Origin: CAWFMO01 sp963817065
GTDB taxonomy: Bacteria; Actinomycetota; Thermoleophilia; Solirubrobacterales; 70-9
Direction: 5' to 3'
NCBI GenBank assembly: GCA_963817065.1
Contig: CAWFMO010000001.1
Coordinates: forward strand, 1,426,001 to 1,490,000
Length of the DNA stretch: 64,000 bases
The notes under the pieces were generated by a model, which was not told where the DNA came from, ran no database searches, and saw nothing but the letters and a program-made list of their open reading frames with translations. The stretch's first letter is position 1; each line of letters begins with the position of its first letter. Position numbers and translations under genes: made by a program. Of the stretch, positions 21,301 through 29,791 are shown piece by piece.

Positions 21301-22602
21301 ATGGAGAAGTTCGTAATCCAAGGCGGCGCGCCCCTGTCCGGCGAGATAGTGGCGGCCGGAAACAAGAACTCGGCCCTGCCGATCCTCGCCGCCTGCCTGC
21401 TCACCGAGGAGGAGCTCGTTCTCCACAACGTGCCGCGGATTCGCGACGTCGAATCGATGCTGGCGCTGCTCGAGCTGCTCGGCGTCAAGGTGGCCTGGAA
21501 GGGCGATCACGAGCTACGGCTGCAGGCCGACGCCGTCAGCGGCACCGAGCCCGACGAGGACGCCTCGGAGAAGATCCGCGCCTCGTTCCTGGTCGCGGGA
21601 CCGCTGCTGGCGCGCTTCAAGCAGGCGCGGATGCCGCCGCCGGGCGGCGACACGATCGGGCGTCGCCGGCTCGACGCCCACCTCGACGCCTTCCGCGACC
21701 TCGGCGCCAAGGTCGACGGCGGCAACTGGATCGAGCTCAGCGCGCCGTCCGACGGCCTCAAGGCGACGCGGATCTTCATGGACGAGCCATCGGTCATGGG
21801 AACCGAGAACGCGCTGCTCGCCGCGGCGCTGACGCCCGGGCCGACGACGATCCTCAACGCGGCCTGCGAGCCGCACGTCCAGGACCTCGCCGAGCTGCTT
21901 ACCGCGATGGGCGCGACCGTGGACGGGATCGGCTCCAACGTGATGACCGTCAACGGCCGCGACAAGCTCGGCGGCGCCGAGCACACGATCCGCCCCGACC
22001 ACATCGAGATCGCGAGCTTCATGGCGCTCGCGGCGGTCACCGGCGGGCAGCTCTGGGTCCGCGACACCGAGCCCGAGGACCTGCAGTCGATCCGTCGCCA
22101 GTTCCGCCGCCTCGGCCTCCAATCGACGGTCGAGGGGCGCGACGTGCTGGTTCCGCCGGAGCAGAAGCTCGCGGTGCGCGACGACATCGGCGACGCGATC
22201 CCGAAGATCGACGACGGCCCGTGGCCGGCCTTCCCGGCCGACCTGACGTCGATCGCGCTCGCGCTCGCGACCCAGGCCGAGGGCACGATCCTGATCTTCG
22301 AGAAGATGTTCGAGAACCGGTTGTTCTTCGTCGACAAGCTGGTCGCGATGGGCGCTCGGATCACGTTGTGCGATCCCCACAGGGCGATCGTCAGCGGTCC
22401 GAGCCGGCTTCACGGCGCGCGCGTCGAGAGCCCGGACATCCGCGCCGGGATGGCGATGCTCATCGCGGCGCTCGCCGCAGACGGCACCTCGGAGATCGGC
22501 AACGTGGTCCAGATCGACCGCGGCTACGAGCGCATCGATCTCCGGCTGCGAGAGCTCGGCGCCCGCATCGACCGAGTCTCGGCCGAGCGAGTCCCGGCGT
22601 AG
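21301..22602 (+). CDS. murA: UDP-N-acetylglucosamine 1-carboxyvinyltransferase (MurA), Asp117 form
   Basis: A 433-residue enolpyruvyl transferase for the first committed step of peptidoglycan precursor synthesis. It starts with MEKFVIQGGAPLSGEI and has the AAGNKNSALPIL substrate loop. The active-site loop reads PPGGDTIGRRRLD: residue 117, usually the Cys alkylated by fosfomycin, is Asp (GAC at 21649). Mycobacterial MurA has the same substitution, which confers intrinsic fosfomycin resistance. The gene lies immediately upstream of the his cluster. Start chosen at the ATG behind a -10-like hexamer. Confidence 0.96.
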   Translation: MEKFVIQGGAPLSGEIVAAGNKNSALPILAACLLTEEELVLHNVPRIRDVESMLALLELLGVKVAWKGDHELRLQADAVSGTEPDEDASEKIRASFLVAGPLLARFKQARMPPPGGDTIGRRRLDAHLDAFRDLGAKVDGGNWIELSAPSDGLKATRIFMDEPSVMGTENALLAAALTPGPTTILNAACEPHVQDLAELLTAMGATVDGIGSNVMTVNGRDKLGGAEHTIRPDHIEIASFMALAAVTGGQLWVRDTEPEDLQSIRRQFRRLGLQSTVEGRDVLVPPEQKLAVRDDIGDAIPKIDDGPWPAFPADLTSIALALATQAEGTILIFEKMFENRLFFVDKLVAMGARITLCDPHRAIVSGPSRLHGARVESPDIRAGMAMLIAALAADGTSEIGNVVQIDRGYERIDLRLRELGARIDRVSAERVPA

Positions 22603-22652
22603 TCGCGTCAGCCGCTGGTTTGCCCCTTGCGGGCGGGCCGGGCCCCCGACTC

Positions 22653-22658
22653 TAATCT
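22653..22658 (+). promoter_or_regulatory. Putative -10 hexamer (TAATCT) for hisZ
   Basis: TAATCT lies 7 bases before the hisZ ATG in the 63-base murA-hisZ gap, with no Shine-Dalgarno sequence. It would give an almost leaderless his transcript, leaving no room for a classical His-leader attenuator. Confidence 0.4.
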
Positions 22659-22665
22659 CCTGCAA

Positions 22666-23670
22666 ATGACGGACCTGCACCCGATACCGCCGGGCACCCG
22701 CGACGTCCTCCCGGACGAGATGCGCGAGCTGCGCGCGCTCCAGAACTCGCTCTGCGAGGTCTTCGAGTCCCGCGGCTATGGGCAGGTCGCGACGCCGACG
22801 ATCGAGTACGACGAGGTCCTGTCGCGCGGCGACGCGCGCAGCTCGTCGGCGGCCTACCGCTTCTTCGACGAGCGCGGCGGGCTGCTCGCGCTGCGCACCG
22901 ACATGACGATCCCGATCGCGCGCCTGGTCTCGACCCGCTACGCCGACGCCGAGCCGCCGTTCCGCTTCTTCTACGTCGGCAACGCCTACCGCGCGGTTCG
23001 CCCCCAGCGCGGGCAGATGCGCGAGTTCATGCAGGTCGGCGTCGAACTGATCGGGCTCGACGCCCCCGAGGGAACCGCGGAGGTCGTCGAGCTGCTCTGC
23101 GCGGCGCTCGACGCGGCCGGCCTCAGCCGGGCGGTGATCGGGCTCGGCCACGCCGACCTCTACCGCCAGCTGCTCGAGGAGCTCGGGGTCGAGGGCGATC
23201 AGCGCCAGCGGATCATCGACACGCTCGCCGCCCACGATCTGGTCGGGCTCGAGGCCGAGGTCGCCGAGCTCAAGCCGCTCGGTACGGGCCGCCGCGAGAC
23301 CCTGCTGACGCTGCCGACCCTGCGCGGCGGGAGCGAGATCCTCGACCAGGCTCGCGAGCTCGGCGGCGAGGCGGTCCAGCGCGCGACGAGCCGACTCCAG
23401 GCGACCTTCAACGCGCTCGAGGAGCGCGGCGTCGCCGACCGCGTCCAGCTCGACCTCGGGCTGCTCCGCGACCTCGGCTACTACAGCGGCGCGATCCTCG
23501 AGGTCTACGACCCCGCGCTCGGCTTCATCCTCGGCGGCGGGGGCCGCTACGACGAGCTTCTGGCGCGCTTCGGGCGCCCGCTGCCCGCCGCCGGCTTCGG
23601 CCTCTACCTCGAGCGAGTCCACCTCGCCCAGGCCGAGGAGGAGCGAATCGCCGACGAGGAGGGCTCATGA
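22666..23670 (+). CDS. hisZ: ATP phosphoribosyltransferase regulatory subunit HisZ
   Basis: A 334-residue protein resembling histidyl-tRNA synthetase but lacking its C-terminal anticodon-binding domain. It opens with PIPPGTRDVLPDE and keeps synthetase-like motifs (ALRTDMTIPIARLV, REFMQVGVELIG, GGGGRYDELLARFG). HisZ forms a hetero-octamer with the short form of HisG and gives it histidine feedback control. The short HisG directly downstream supports this over a true HisS. ATG at 22666 gives the family N-terminus. Confidence 0.9.
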   Translation: MTDLHPIPPGTRDVLPDEMRELRALQNSLCEVFESRGYGQVATPTIEYDEVLSRGDARSSSAAYRFFDERGGLLALRTDMTIPIARLVSTRYADAEPPFRFFYVGNAYRAVRPQRGQMREFMQVGVELIGLDAPEGTAEVVELLCAALDAAGLSRAVIGLGHADLYRQLLEELGVEGDQRQRIIDTLAAHDLVGLEAEVAELKPLGTGRRETLLTLPTLRGGSEILDQARELGGEAVQRATSRLQATFNALEERGVADRVQLDLGLLRDLGYYSGAILEVYDPALGFILGGGGRYDELLARFGRPLPAAGFGLYLERVHLAQAEEERIADEEGS

Positions 23671-23722
23671 GGCCCCACGTGGTCCTCATCAACAGCGGTC
23701 GGTCCCGGCGGGAGAGTGCGAG

Positions 23723-24403
23723 ATGAGTCCCGGCACGGTGGACCGCGCCGCGCGCCCTCGAGCGGGCGGCGCGCTCGTGCTCGCGATCCCGCGCGGCGCG
23801 CTGTTCATCGAGACGCTCGACGCGCTCGACGCGATCGGAACCGACACCGCCGAGCTGCGCTCCGATTCGCGCTCGCTGATCTTCGAGACCGGCGGCCTGG
23901 TCGTGGTCACGATCCGGCCCTCCGACATCCCGACCTACGTCGAGGCGGGCGCCGCCGACCTCGGGATCACCGGCAAGGACGTCCTGCTCGAGCAGCGCGA
24001 CCGCGGCGTCTACGAGCTTCTCGACCTCGGCTACGGCGCCTGCCGCATGGTCCTGGCCGCGCGCCGGGGATCTGACCGGCTCGATGAGTCCGAGCGCCGC
24101 CTGGGCACGGTGCGGATCGCGACCAAGTACCCGAACATCACCGAGCGCTACTTCGAGCAGACCGGCCACCAGGCCGAGGTGATCGAGGTCAAGGGATCGG
24201 TCGAGCTCGCTCCGCTGGTCGGGCTCGCCGACGGGATCGTCGACCTGGTCGCGACCGGGCGGACGCTGGAGGAGAACGACCTCGAGGTCCGCGAGGAGAT
24301 CGCGCCGAGCACCGCGCGGCTGGTCGCGAACCGCGTCTCGCACAAGCTGCGCGCCGCCGAGGTCGACGATCTCGTCGCGCGGCTGCGGGAGGGGCTCAAA
24401 TGA
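23723..24403 (+). CDS. hisG: ATP phosphoribosyltransferase catalytic subunit, short form
   Basis: A 226-residue short-form HisG (HisG_S) that joins ATP and PRPP in the first step of histidine synthesis. Visible features are LVLAIPRGALFIETL at the N-terminus, the ADLGITGKDVL segment and the PRPP-binding loop DLVATGRTLEEN near residue 177. It lacks the C-terminal regulatory domain of long HisG, so it needs HisZ, encoded just upstream. Its stop overlaps the hisD start (ATGA). Confidence 0.94.
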   Translation: MSPGTVDRAARPRAGGALVLAIPRGALFIETLDALDAIGTDTAELRSDSRSLIFETGGLVVVTIRPSDIPTYVEAGAADLGITGKDVLLEQRDRGVYELLDLGYGACRMVLAARRGSDRLDESERRLGTVRIATKYPNITERYFEQTGHQAEVIEVKGSVELAPLVGLADGIVDLVATGRTLEENDLEVREEIAPSTARLVANRVSHKLRAAEVDDLVARLREGLK

Positions 24404-25701
24404 GGATCAAGCGCCGCGATTGGGACGGCACCGACCCGGCTGCGCTTGCGGCGGAGCTGCGCTCACTCGCCCCGCCGCTCGCGGCGGTGGGTGATGAGGT
24501 TCGGGCGATCGTCGAGCAGGTCGAGCGCGACGGCGACGGCGGCGTCCGCGAGGTCGCCGCGCGGCTCGGCGAGACGCCCCCCGCCGACTTCAGGGTCGAC
24601 CCCGACGCCGTCGCCGGCGCGACCGAGTCGCTCGACCCGACGCTGCTCGAAGCCCTGCGGACCGCCGCGGCGAACATCCGCGCGGTCGCCGAGGCGCAGA
24701 TCGCCGCCGACTCCGAGCGCGAGCTCGAGCTCGCCGCCGGCCAGAGCGTCGTCCTGCGCGAGATCCCTTTCGCGGCGGCGGGCGTCTACGCGCCGGGCGG
24801 CAAGGCCGCCTATCCCTCGAGCGCGCTGATGTGCTGCATCCCGGCGCTCGTCGCCGGGGTCGAGCGCGTCGCGCTCGCGACGCCGCCCGGCCCAGACGGC
24901 GAGCTCAGCCCGGTGATCCTCGCCGCCTGCGCGATCGCCGGGGTCGAGGAGGTCTACGCGCTCGGCGGCGCCCAGGCGATCGCCGCGATGGCGCTCGGGA
25001 CCGAGTCGATCGCGCCGGTCGACGTGATCGCGGGGCCCGGCAACCGCTACGTCCAGGAGGCCAAGCGCCAGCTCGTCGGCCGGGTCGGGATCGACGGGAT
25101 CGCCGGGCCCTCGGAGCTGATGGCGATCGTCGACGGGACCGCCGACCCCCGGACGATCGCGCTCGACCTGTGCGCCCAGGGCGAGCATGGCGATGACGGG
25201 CTGCTGGTCGCGGCCGCGGTCGAGACGGCGCTGCTCGACCGGATCGAGGCCGAGGTCGACGAACTCGCGAAGCAGCGCCCGAGCGTCGCCGACCCGCCGC
25301 TCGCGCTGGTCGCCGCCCCCGACGCCGACGCTGCGCTGGCGCTCGCCGACGCGCTCGCTCCCGAGCACCTCCAGATCGCCGCCGAGGACGCCGAGCAGAT
25401 GGCCAGGAACGTGCGCACCGCGGGCTGCGTGTTCGTCGGCGAGGGCTCGGGCACCGCGTTCGGCGACTACGTCGCCGGGTCCAACCACGTGCTGCCGACC
25501 GGCGGGGCGGGGCGCTTCCAGGGCCCGCTCGGCCCGGGCACGTTCAGGCGCCGGATCTCGATCGTCGGCGTGCCCGCCAGCGCGGCTGCAGCCCTGGCTC
25601 CGCCCGGCGCTACGCTGGCGCGCTCCGAGGGGTTCCCCGTCCACGGGGAATCGATGGAAGCACGCAACGACCAGGACCTGAGCCGCAAAGCACAGACATG
25701 A
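24400..25701 (+). CDS. hisD: Histidinol dehydrogenase
   Basis: A 433-residue zinc- and NAD-dependent enzyme that oxidises histidinol to histidine. Signature segments include GVYAPGGKAAYPSSALM, VDVIAGPGNRYVQEAKR, the zinc-ligand region DLCAQGEHGDDG near residue 262, and the C-terminal GDYVAGSNHVLPTGG. Length is normal. It overlaps hisG upstream (ATGA) and hisB downstream by four bases. In many actinobacteria hisC lies between hisD and hisB; it is missing here. Confidence 0.96.
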   Translation: MRIKRRDWDGTDPAALAAELRSLAPPLAAVGDEVRAIVEQVERDGDGGVREVAARLGETPPADFRVDPDAVAGATESLDPTLLEALRTAAANIRAVAEAQIAADSERELELAAGQSVVLREIPFAAAGVYAPGGKAAYPSSALMCCIPALVAGVERVALATPPGPDGELSPVILAACAIAGVEEVYALGGAQAIAAMALGTESIAPVDVIAGPGNRYVQEAKRQLVGRVGIDGIAGPSELMAIVDGTADPRTIALDLCAQGEHGDDGLLVAAAVETALLDRIEAEVDELAKQRPSVADPPLALVAAPDADAALALADALAPEHLQIAAEDAEQMARNVRTAGCVFVGEGSGTAFGDYVAGSNHVLPTGGAGRFQGPLGPGTFRRRISIVGVPASAAAALAPPGATLARSEGFPVHGESMEARNDQDLSRKAQT

Positions 25702-26288
25702 GCCGAAAAGCCGACATAAAGCGCAAGACCGGCGAGACCGACGTCTCGCTGAAGCTCGACCTGGACGGGGGCGCCGCCTCGGCCTCGAGCGGGGTCGGTT
25801 TCCTCGACCACATGCTCGACCTGCTCGCCCGCCACGGGCGGCTCGGGCTCGAGCTGAAGGCGAAGGGCGACCTCGAGACCGGCTCTCACCACACGGTCGA
25901 GGACATCGGGATCGCGCTCGGGCAGGCGCTCGACGCGGCGCTCGGCGACCGGGCCGGGATCCGCCGCTACGGCGCGGCGACGATCCCGATGGACGAGGCG
26001 CTCGCCGAGGCGGCGATCGACATCTCGGGGCGCCCGCTGTGCCTCTACGAGGCCGAGATCCCGCCGGTCACGATCGCGGGCTACGAGTCCGAGCTGACCG
26101 AGGAGTTCTTCCGCGCCGTCGCCAACAACGCAAAACTGACCCTGCACCTGACGGTATTCCGGGGCTCGAACGCGCACCACATGATCGAGGCCGCGTTCAA
26201 GGCATTCGCCCGGGCGCTGCGGGAAGCGGTCGAGATCGACCCGGACGAGAAGGGCGTGCCCTCGACGAAGGGCACGCTCACCGAGTGA
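25698..26288 (+). CDS. hisB: Imidazoleglycerol-phosphate dehydratase
   Basis: A 196-residue monofunctional IGPD. Manganese-ligand motifs are DHMLDLLARHG, HHTVEDIGIALG near residue 60, and the second set NAHHMIEAAFKAFARALR near 160. It lacks the histidinol-phosphatase domain fused to HisB in enterobacteria, so the phosphatase must be elsewhere. It converts imidazole-glycerol phosphate to imidazole-acetol phosphate. It overlaps both neighbours by four bases, in line with one operon. Confidence 0.95.
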   Translation: MSRKADIKRKTGETDVSLKLDLDGGAASASSGVGFLDHMLDLLARHGRLGLELKAKGDLETGSHHTVEDIGIALGQALDAALGDRAGIRRYGAATIPMDEALAEAAIDISGRPLCLYEAEIPPVTIAGYESELTEEFFRAVANNAKLTLHLTVFRGSNAHHMIEAAFKAFARALREAVEIDPDEKGVPSTKGTLTE

Positions 26289-26896
26289 CGCGGATCGCGA
26301 TCCTCGACTACGGGATGGGCAACCTTCGCTCGGTCGAGAAGGCGCTCGAGCGGGTCGGCGCCGAGGTCGAGCGGACGAGCGACGTGGAGCGAGCCCGCGA
26401 GGCCGCGGGCGTCGTGCTGCCCGGGGTCGGCGCCTTTCCGAAGGCGATGGAGCGGGTCCGCGAGCTCGGCTTCGACGAGCTCGCCACCGAGCGCGCCGAG
26501 GCGGGCGTTCCTGTGCTCGGGATCTGCCTCGGGATGCAGCTGCTCTTCGATTCCTCGGTCGAGGGGGATGGGGAGGCCGGCATCGGACTGCTCCCGGGCA
26601 GCGTCGAGCCGCTGCCGGCGAACGGGCTAAAGGTCCCGCACATCGGCTGGTCTCCGGTCCACTGGGAGCGTGAGGAGCCGATCGTCGCCGGGATCGGGCC
26701 CGAGCCGCCCTTCTACTTCGTCCACACCTACACGCCGGTGCCTGCCGAGCGCTCCGACGTGCTCGGCACCGCCGCCTACGGCGAGCGCTTCGCCTGCGCG
26801 GTTCAGCGTGGGTCGGTCTACGGCTTCCAGTTCCACCCCGAGAAGTCGAGCGTCGCCGGGCTGGCGCTGCTCAAGAATTTCGTCGAGCTCACATAG
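26285..26896 (+). CDS. hisH: Imidazole glycerol phosphate synthase, glutaminase subunit
   Basis: A 203-residue class I glutamine amidotransferase. The N-terminal IAILDYGMGNLRSVEKAL is typical of HisH. The nucleophile is in GICLGMQLLF, and the His-Glu pair is in FQFHPEKSS near the C-terminus. It supplies ammonia to HisF, which is encoded about 2 kb downstream. The GTG start overlaps the hisB stop (GTGA). The next gene, hisA, starts one base after the stop. Confidence 0.95.
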   Translation: MTRIAILDYGMGNLRSVEKALERVGAEVERTSDVERAREAAGVVLPGVGAFPKAMERVRELGFDELATERAEAGVPVLGICLGMQLLFDSSVEGDGEAGIGLLPGSVEPLPANGLKVPHIGWSPVHWEREEPIVAGIGPEPPFYFVHTYTPVPAERSDVLGTAAYGERFACAVQRGSVYGFQFHPEKSSVAGLALLKNFVELT

Positions 26897-26897
26897 C

Positions 26898-27632
26898 GTG
26901 GTCCTCTACCCGGCGATCGACATCCGCGGCGGCCGCACGGTGCGCCTGATGCAGGGCGACTACGAGCGCGAGACGGCCTACGACGACGATCCCGTTGACG
27001 CGGCGACTCGCTGGACGGAGGCGGGCGCGAACTGGCTCCACGTCGTCGACCTCGACGGCGCCCGCGAGGGCGAGCCCCGCAACCTCGACCACGTGCGCAG
27101 GATCGCCGCCGCGGTCAGCGTCCCGATCCAGCTCGGGGGCGGGATGCGCGACTCGGTCAAGGTCGAGGAGGCGATCTCGGCCGGGGTCGAGCGGGTCGTG
27201 CTCGGGACCGCGGCGATCGACGATCCCGACTTCGTATCCGCCGTCGCAGAGGCGCACTCCGACCGGATCGTGATCTCGGTCGACGCCCGTGGCGGGCGCG
27301 TCTCGCGCCAGGGCTGGACCGAGGGCACCGACACGACCCCCGCCGATCTGATCGCGGCGCTCAGCGAGCGCGGCGCCGAGCGCTTCGTCTTCACGCCGGT
27401 CGAAGCCGACGGGCTGATGGAGGGCCCGGGGTTCGAGGAGCTCGAGACCGTTGCGCAGGCATGCGAGAGCGGTGGCGCCGCGCTCACCTACTCGGGCGGG
27501 GTCGGTTCGCTCGCCGACCTCGAGCGGCTCGCCGACCTCGAGCTGCCGGCGCTCAGCGGCGTGATCGTCGGCCGAGCGCTCTACGAGGGGCGGTTCACGA
27601 TCGCCGAGGCGAAGGAAGTGCTGGCGGGTTGA
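26898..27632 (+). CDS. hisA: Phosphoribosylformimino-AICAR phosphate isomerase
   Basis: A 244-residue TIM barrel that isomerises ProFAR to PRFAR. It begins VLYPAIDIRGGRTVRLMQGDY with the catalytic Asp8 equivalent, and continues IQLGGGMRDSVKVEEA, then SVDARGG with the second Asp and the phosphate loop YSGGVGSLADLERL. In many actinobacteria the enzyme is bifunctional with TrpF (PriA); I cannot decide this from motifs alone. GTG at 26898 is one base past the hisH stop. The downstream DUF4389 gene starts four bases after its end. Confidence 0.92.
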   Translation: MVLYPAIDIRGGRTVRLMQGDYERETAYDDDPVDAATRWTEAGANWLHVVDLDGAREGEPRNLDHVRRIAAAVSVPIQLGGGMRDSVKVEEAISAGVERVVLGTAAIDDPDFVSAVAEAHSDRIVISVDARGGRVSRQGWTEGTDTTPADLIAALSERGAERFVFTPVEADGLMEGPGFEELETVAQACESGGAALTYSGGVGSLADLERLADLELPALSGVIVGRALYEGRFTIAEAKEVLAG

Positions 27633-27636
27633 GCTG

Positions 27637-28257
27637 ATGGCGGACGCCTATCCCGTGACCCTCGAGGTCGACTATCCCGACCGGCCGCTCAACCGCTCCA
27701 CGACCGCGCTGCGGATTCTGCTCGGGCTGCCGATCGTCTTCATCCTCGGCCTGATCCTCAGCGACGCCGCGGCCGACGTCGGCGGGCGCCAGGTCGCGTT
27801 GAGCACCGGCGGCGCGGTGATCCTCCCGACCGCGCTGATGATCGTCTTCCGCCGCCGCTACCCGCGCTGGTGGTTCGACTGGAACGTCGAGCTGTTCCGC
27901 TTCCTCGACCGCGTGCTCGTCTACCTGCTGCTGATGGACGACCGCTACCCCTCGACCGAGGATCGCCAGTCGGTCCACTTCGAGGTCCCGTTCCCGGACG
28001 TCGAGCGCGACCTCAACCGCGGGCTGCCGCTGGTCAAGTGGCTGCTCGCGGCGCCGCACTACCTCGTGCTGGCGCTGCTCGGCCTCGCGGTCGTTCCGCT
28101 GATGATCGTCGCGTGGCTGGCGATACTCGCCACCGGCCGCTACCCGCGCTGGATCTTCGACTTCTTCGAGGGCCTGCTGCGCTGGTACGCGCGCGTGTTC
28201 TGGTACGCGTGGCTGTTGGCCACCGATGCGTACCCGCCGTTCCGGCTCGCTGCGTAG
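27637..28257 (+). CDS. DUF4389 membrane protein, copy 1
   Basis: A 206-residue protein made of two similar halves. Each half has a YP…YPDR/FPD…LNR segment, a hydrophobic double span, and a YPRW(W/I)FDW/F motif, ending near YPS or YPPF. Four membrane segments are likely (residues 25-45, 65-80, 130-160 and 165-185 regions). It matches DUF4389, a family with no assigned function. It begins four bases after hisA and is followed 69 bases later by a paralogue, so it is probably cotranscribed with the histidine genes. A role in histidine synthesis is not implied by the sequence. Confidence 0.78.
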   Translation: MADAYPVTLEVDYPDRPLNRSTTALRILLGLPIVFILGLILSDAAADVGGRQVALSTGGAVILPTALMIVFRRRYPRWWFDWNVELFRFLDRVLVYLLLMDDRYPSTEDRQSVHFEVPFPDVERDLNRGLPLVKWLLAAPHYLVLALLGLAVVPLMIVAWLAILATGRYPRWIFDFFEGLLRWYARVFWYAWLLATDAYPPFRLAA

Positions 28258-28326
28258 TCCGACTCCGCGGGCGGCGTCCACACCCGGGCGTACGCTGGCC
28301 GCGAACCCTACGGAGGAGGAGTACGC

Positions 28327-28947
28327 ATGGGCAGCGACTATCCGGTCCGCTTCGACGTCGAGTACCCCGACCGCGAGCTGAACCGGCTGACAACGTTCTT
28401 CAGGATCTTCGTCGCGATCCCGATTCTGATCATCGTCGGGCTGCTGACCGGGGGCTTCGGCGGCTACGGCGATGACTACGCGACGTACGCGTCATTCGGC
28501 GGAGTCGTCTTCCTGCCCCTGGTGCTGATGCTGCTCTTCCGGCGCAAGTACCCGCGCTGGTGGTTCGACTGGAACCTCGAGCTGACCCGGTTCACGACCA
28601 GGGTCGGGGTCTACATGTCGCTTATGCGGGACGAGTACCCCTCGACCGACGAGCAGCAGTCCGTGAAGCTCGACATCGACTACCCCGACGCGGAGAACGA
28701 CCTCTCCCAGGGACTGCCGCTGGTCAAGTGGCTGCTCGCTATCCCGCACTACATCGCGCTGTTCTTCCTCGGTATCGCTGCGTTCATCGTCGTCGTGCTC
28801 TCCTGGTTCGCGATCATGTTCACGGGCCGCTACCCGCGGGGGATGTTCGACTTCGTGCTCGGCGTCCACCGCTGGGCGCTGCGGGTCGAGGGTTACGCGT
28901 TCCTGCTCGTCACCGACAAGTACCCGCCGTTCAGCCTCGACCCGTAG
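28327..28947 (+). CDS. DUF4389 membrane protein, copy 2
   Basis: A 206-residue paralogue of the preceding gene with the same length and two-fold internal repeat (YPVRFDVEYPDRELNR, KYPRWWFDWNLELTRF, then DLSQGLPLVKWLLAIPHY and a terminal YPPFSLDP). A Shine-Dalgarno-like GGAGGAG precedes the ATG. The pair lies between hisA and hisF, so four copies of the DUF4389 half-repeat stand in tandem. Sequence differences between copies are spread through the protein, suggesting an old duplication. Confidence 0.78.
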   Translation: MGSDYPVRFDVEYPDRELNRLTTFFRIFVAIPILIIVGLLTGGFGGYGDDYATYASFGGVVFLPLVLMLLFRRKYPRWWFDWNLELTRFTTRVGVYMSLMRDEYPSTDEQQSVKLDIDYPDAENDLSQGLPLVKWLLAIPHYIALFFLGIAAFIVVVLSWFAIMFTGRYPRGMFDFVLGVHRWALRVEGYAFLLVTDKYPPFSLDP

Positions 28948-28966
28948 GGCGCTGAGAAGCCCCAGC

Positions 28967-28972
28967 TAACCT
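28967..28972 (+). promoter_or_regulatory. Putative -10 hexamer (TAACCT) for hisF
   Basis: TAACCT lies 6 bases before the hisF ATG in the 31-base gap after the second DUF4389 gene. It suggests hisF can also be transcribed on its own as a leaderless message. Confidence 0.35.
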
Positions 28973-28978
28973 CGCTCC

Positions 28979-29791
28979 ATGGTCTTGAAGCGGGTAATCC
29001 CCTGCCTCGACGTCGAGTCCGGGCGGGTCGTCAAGGGCACCAACTTCGTCGACCTCCGCGACGCGGGCGATCCGGTCGAGCTCGCCGAGCGCTACGACGC
29101 CGAGGGCGCCGACGAGCTCGTCTTCCTCGACATCACCGCCTCGCACGAGCGCCGCGAGACGATCGTCGAGCTCGCCCGCAGGACCGCCGACAACGTCTTC
29201 ATCCCGTTCACGATCGGCGGCGGGATCCGCTCGGTCGCCGACGCCCAGGCGGTGCTCGACGCCGGCGCCGACAAGGTCTCGGTCAACTCGGCGGCGCTCG
29301 AGCGGCCCGAGCTGATCACCGAGCTCGCCGAGGTCTTCGGCTCGCAGTGCGTCGTCGTCGCGATCGACGCGAAACGCCGCTCGGCGGGGGAGAGCTCGGA
29401 GACCTGCGACGCGCCTCCAGGCCACTTCGGAGACGCCGAGTGGGACGTATTCCTGAATGGCGGGCGGGTTCGCACCGAGCGCGAGGCGGTCGACTGGGCG
29501 CGTGAGGCTGAAGAGCTCGGAGCGGGGGAGATCCTGCTGACGAGCATGGACCGCGACGGGACCACCGACGGCTACGACCTCGAGCTGACCCGGGCGATCG
29601 CCGAGGCGGTCGGGATCCCGGTCATCGCCTCGGGCGGGGCGGGCGAGCTCGACCACCTCGTCGAGGGGGTGCGCGAGGGCGGCGCCGACGCGGTGCTCTG
29701 CGCCTCGATCTTCCACTACGGCACCTACACGGTCGCCGAGGCCAAACGGCGGATGGACGAGGCCGGGATCCCGGTCCGGCTCGTCGCCTAG
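28979..29791 (+). CDS. hisF: Imidazole glycerol phosphate synthase, cyclase subunit
   Basis: A 270-residue TIM barrel. The N-terminal VIPCLDVESGRVVKG holds the catalytic Asp11 equivalent. TIGGGIRSVADAQAVL, VVAIDAKR (the Asp130 equivalent) and ASGGAGELDHL form the phosphate-binding sites. With HisH it makes imidazole-glycerol phosphate and AICAR. Segment 390-430 (about residues 135-160) is somewhat longer than in short HisF proteins. The stop overlaps the convergent beta-propeller gene by four bases (CTAG). hisI and hisE are not in this window. Confidence 0.95.
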   Translation: MVLKRVIPCLDVESGRVVKGTNFVDLRDAGDPVELAERYDAEGADELVFLDITASHERRETIVELARRTADNVFIPFTIGGGIRSVADAQAVLDAGADKVSVNSAALERPELITELAEVFGSQCVVVAIDAKRRSAGESSETCDAPPGHFGDAEWDVFLNGGRVRTEREAVDWAREAEELGAGEILLTSMDRDGTTDGYDLELTRAIAEAVGIPVIASGGAGELDHLVEGVREGGADAVLCASIFHYGTYTVAEAKRRMDEAGIPVRLVA

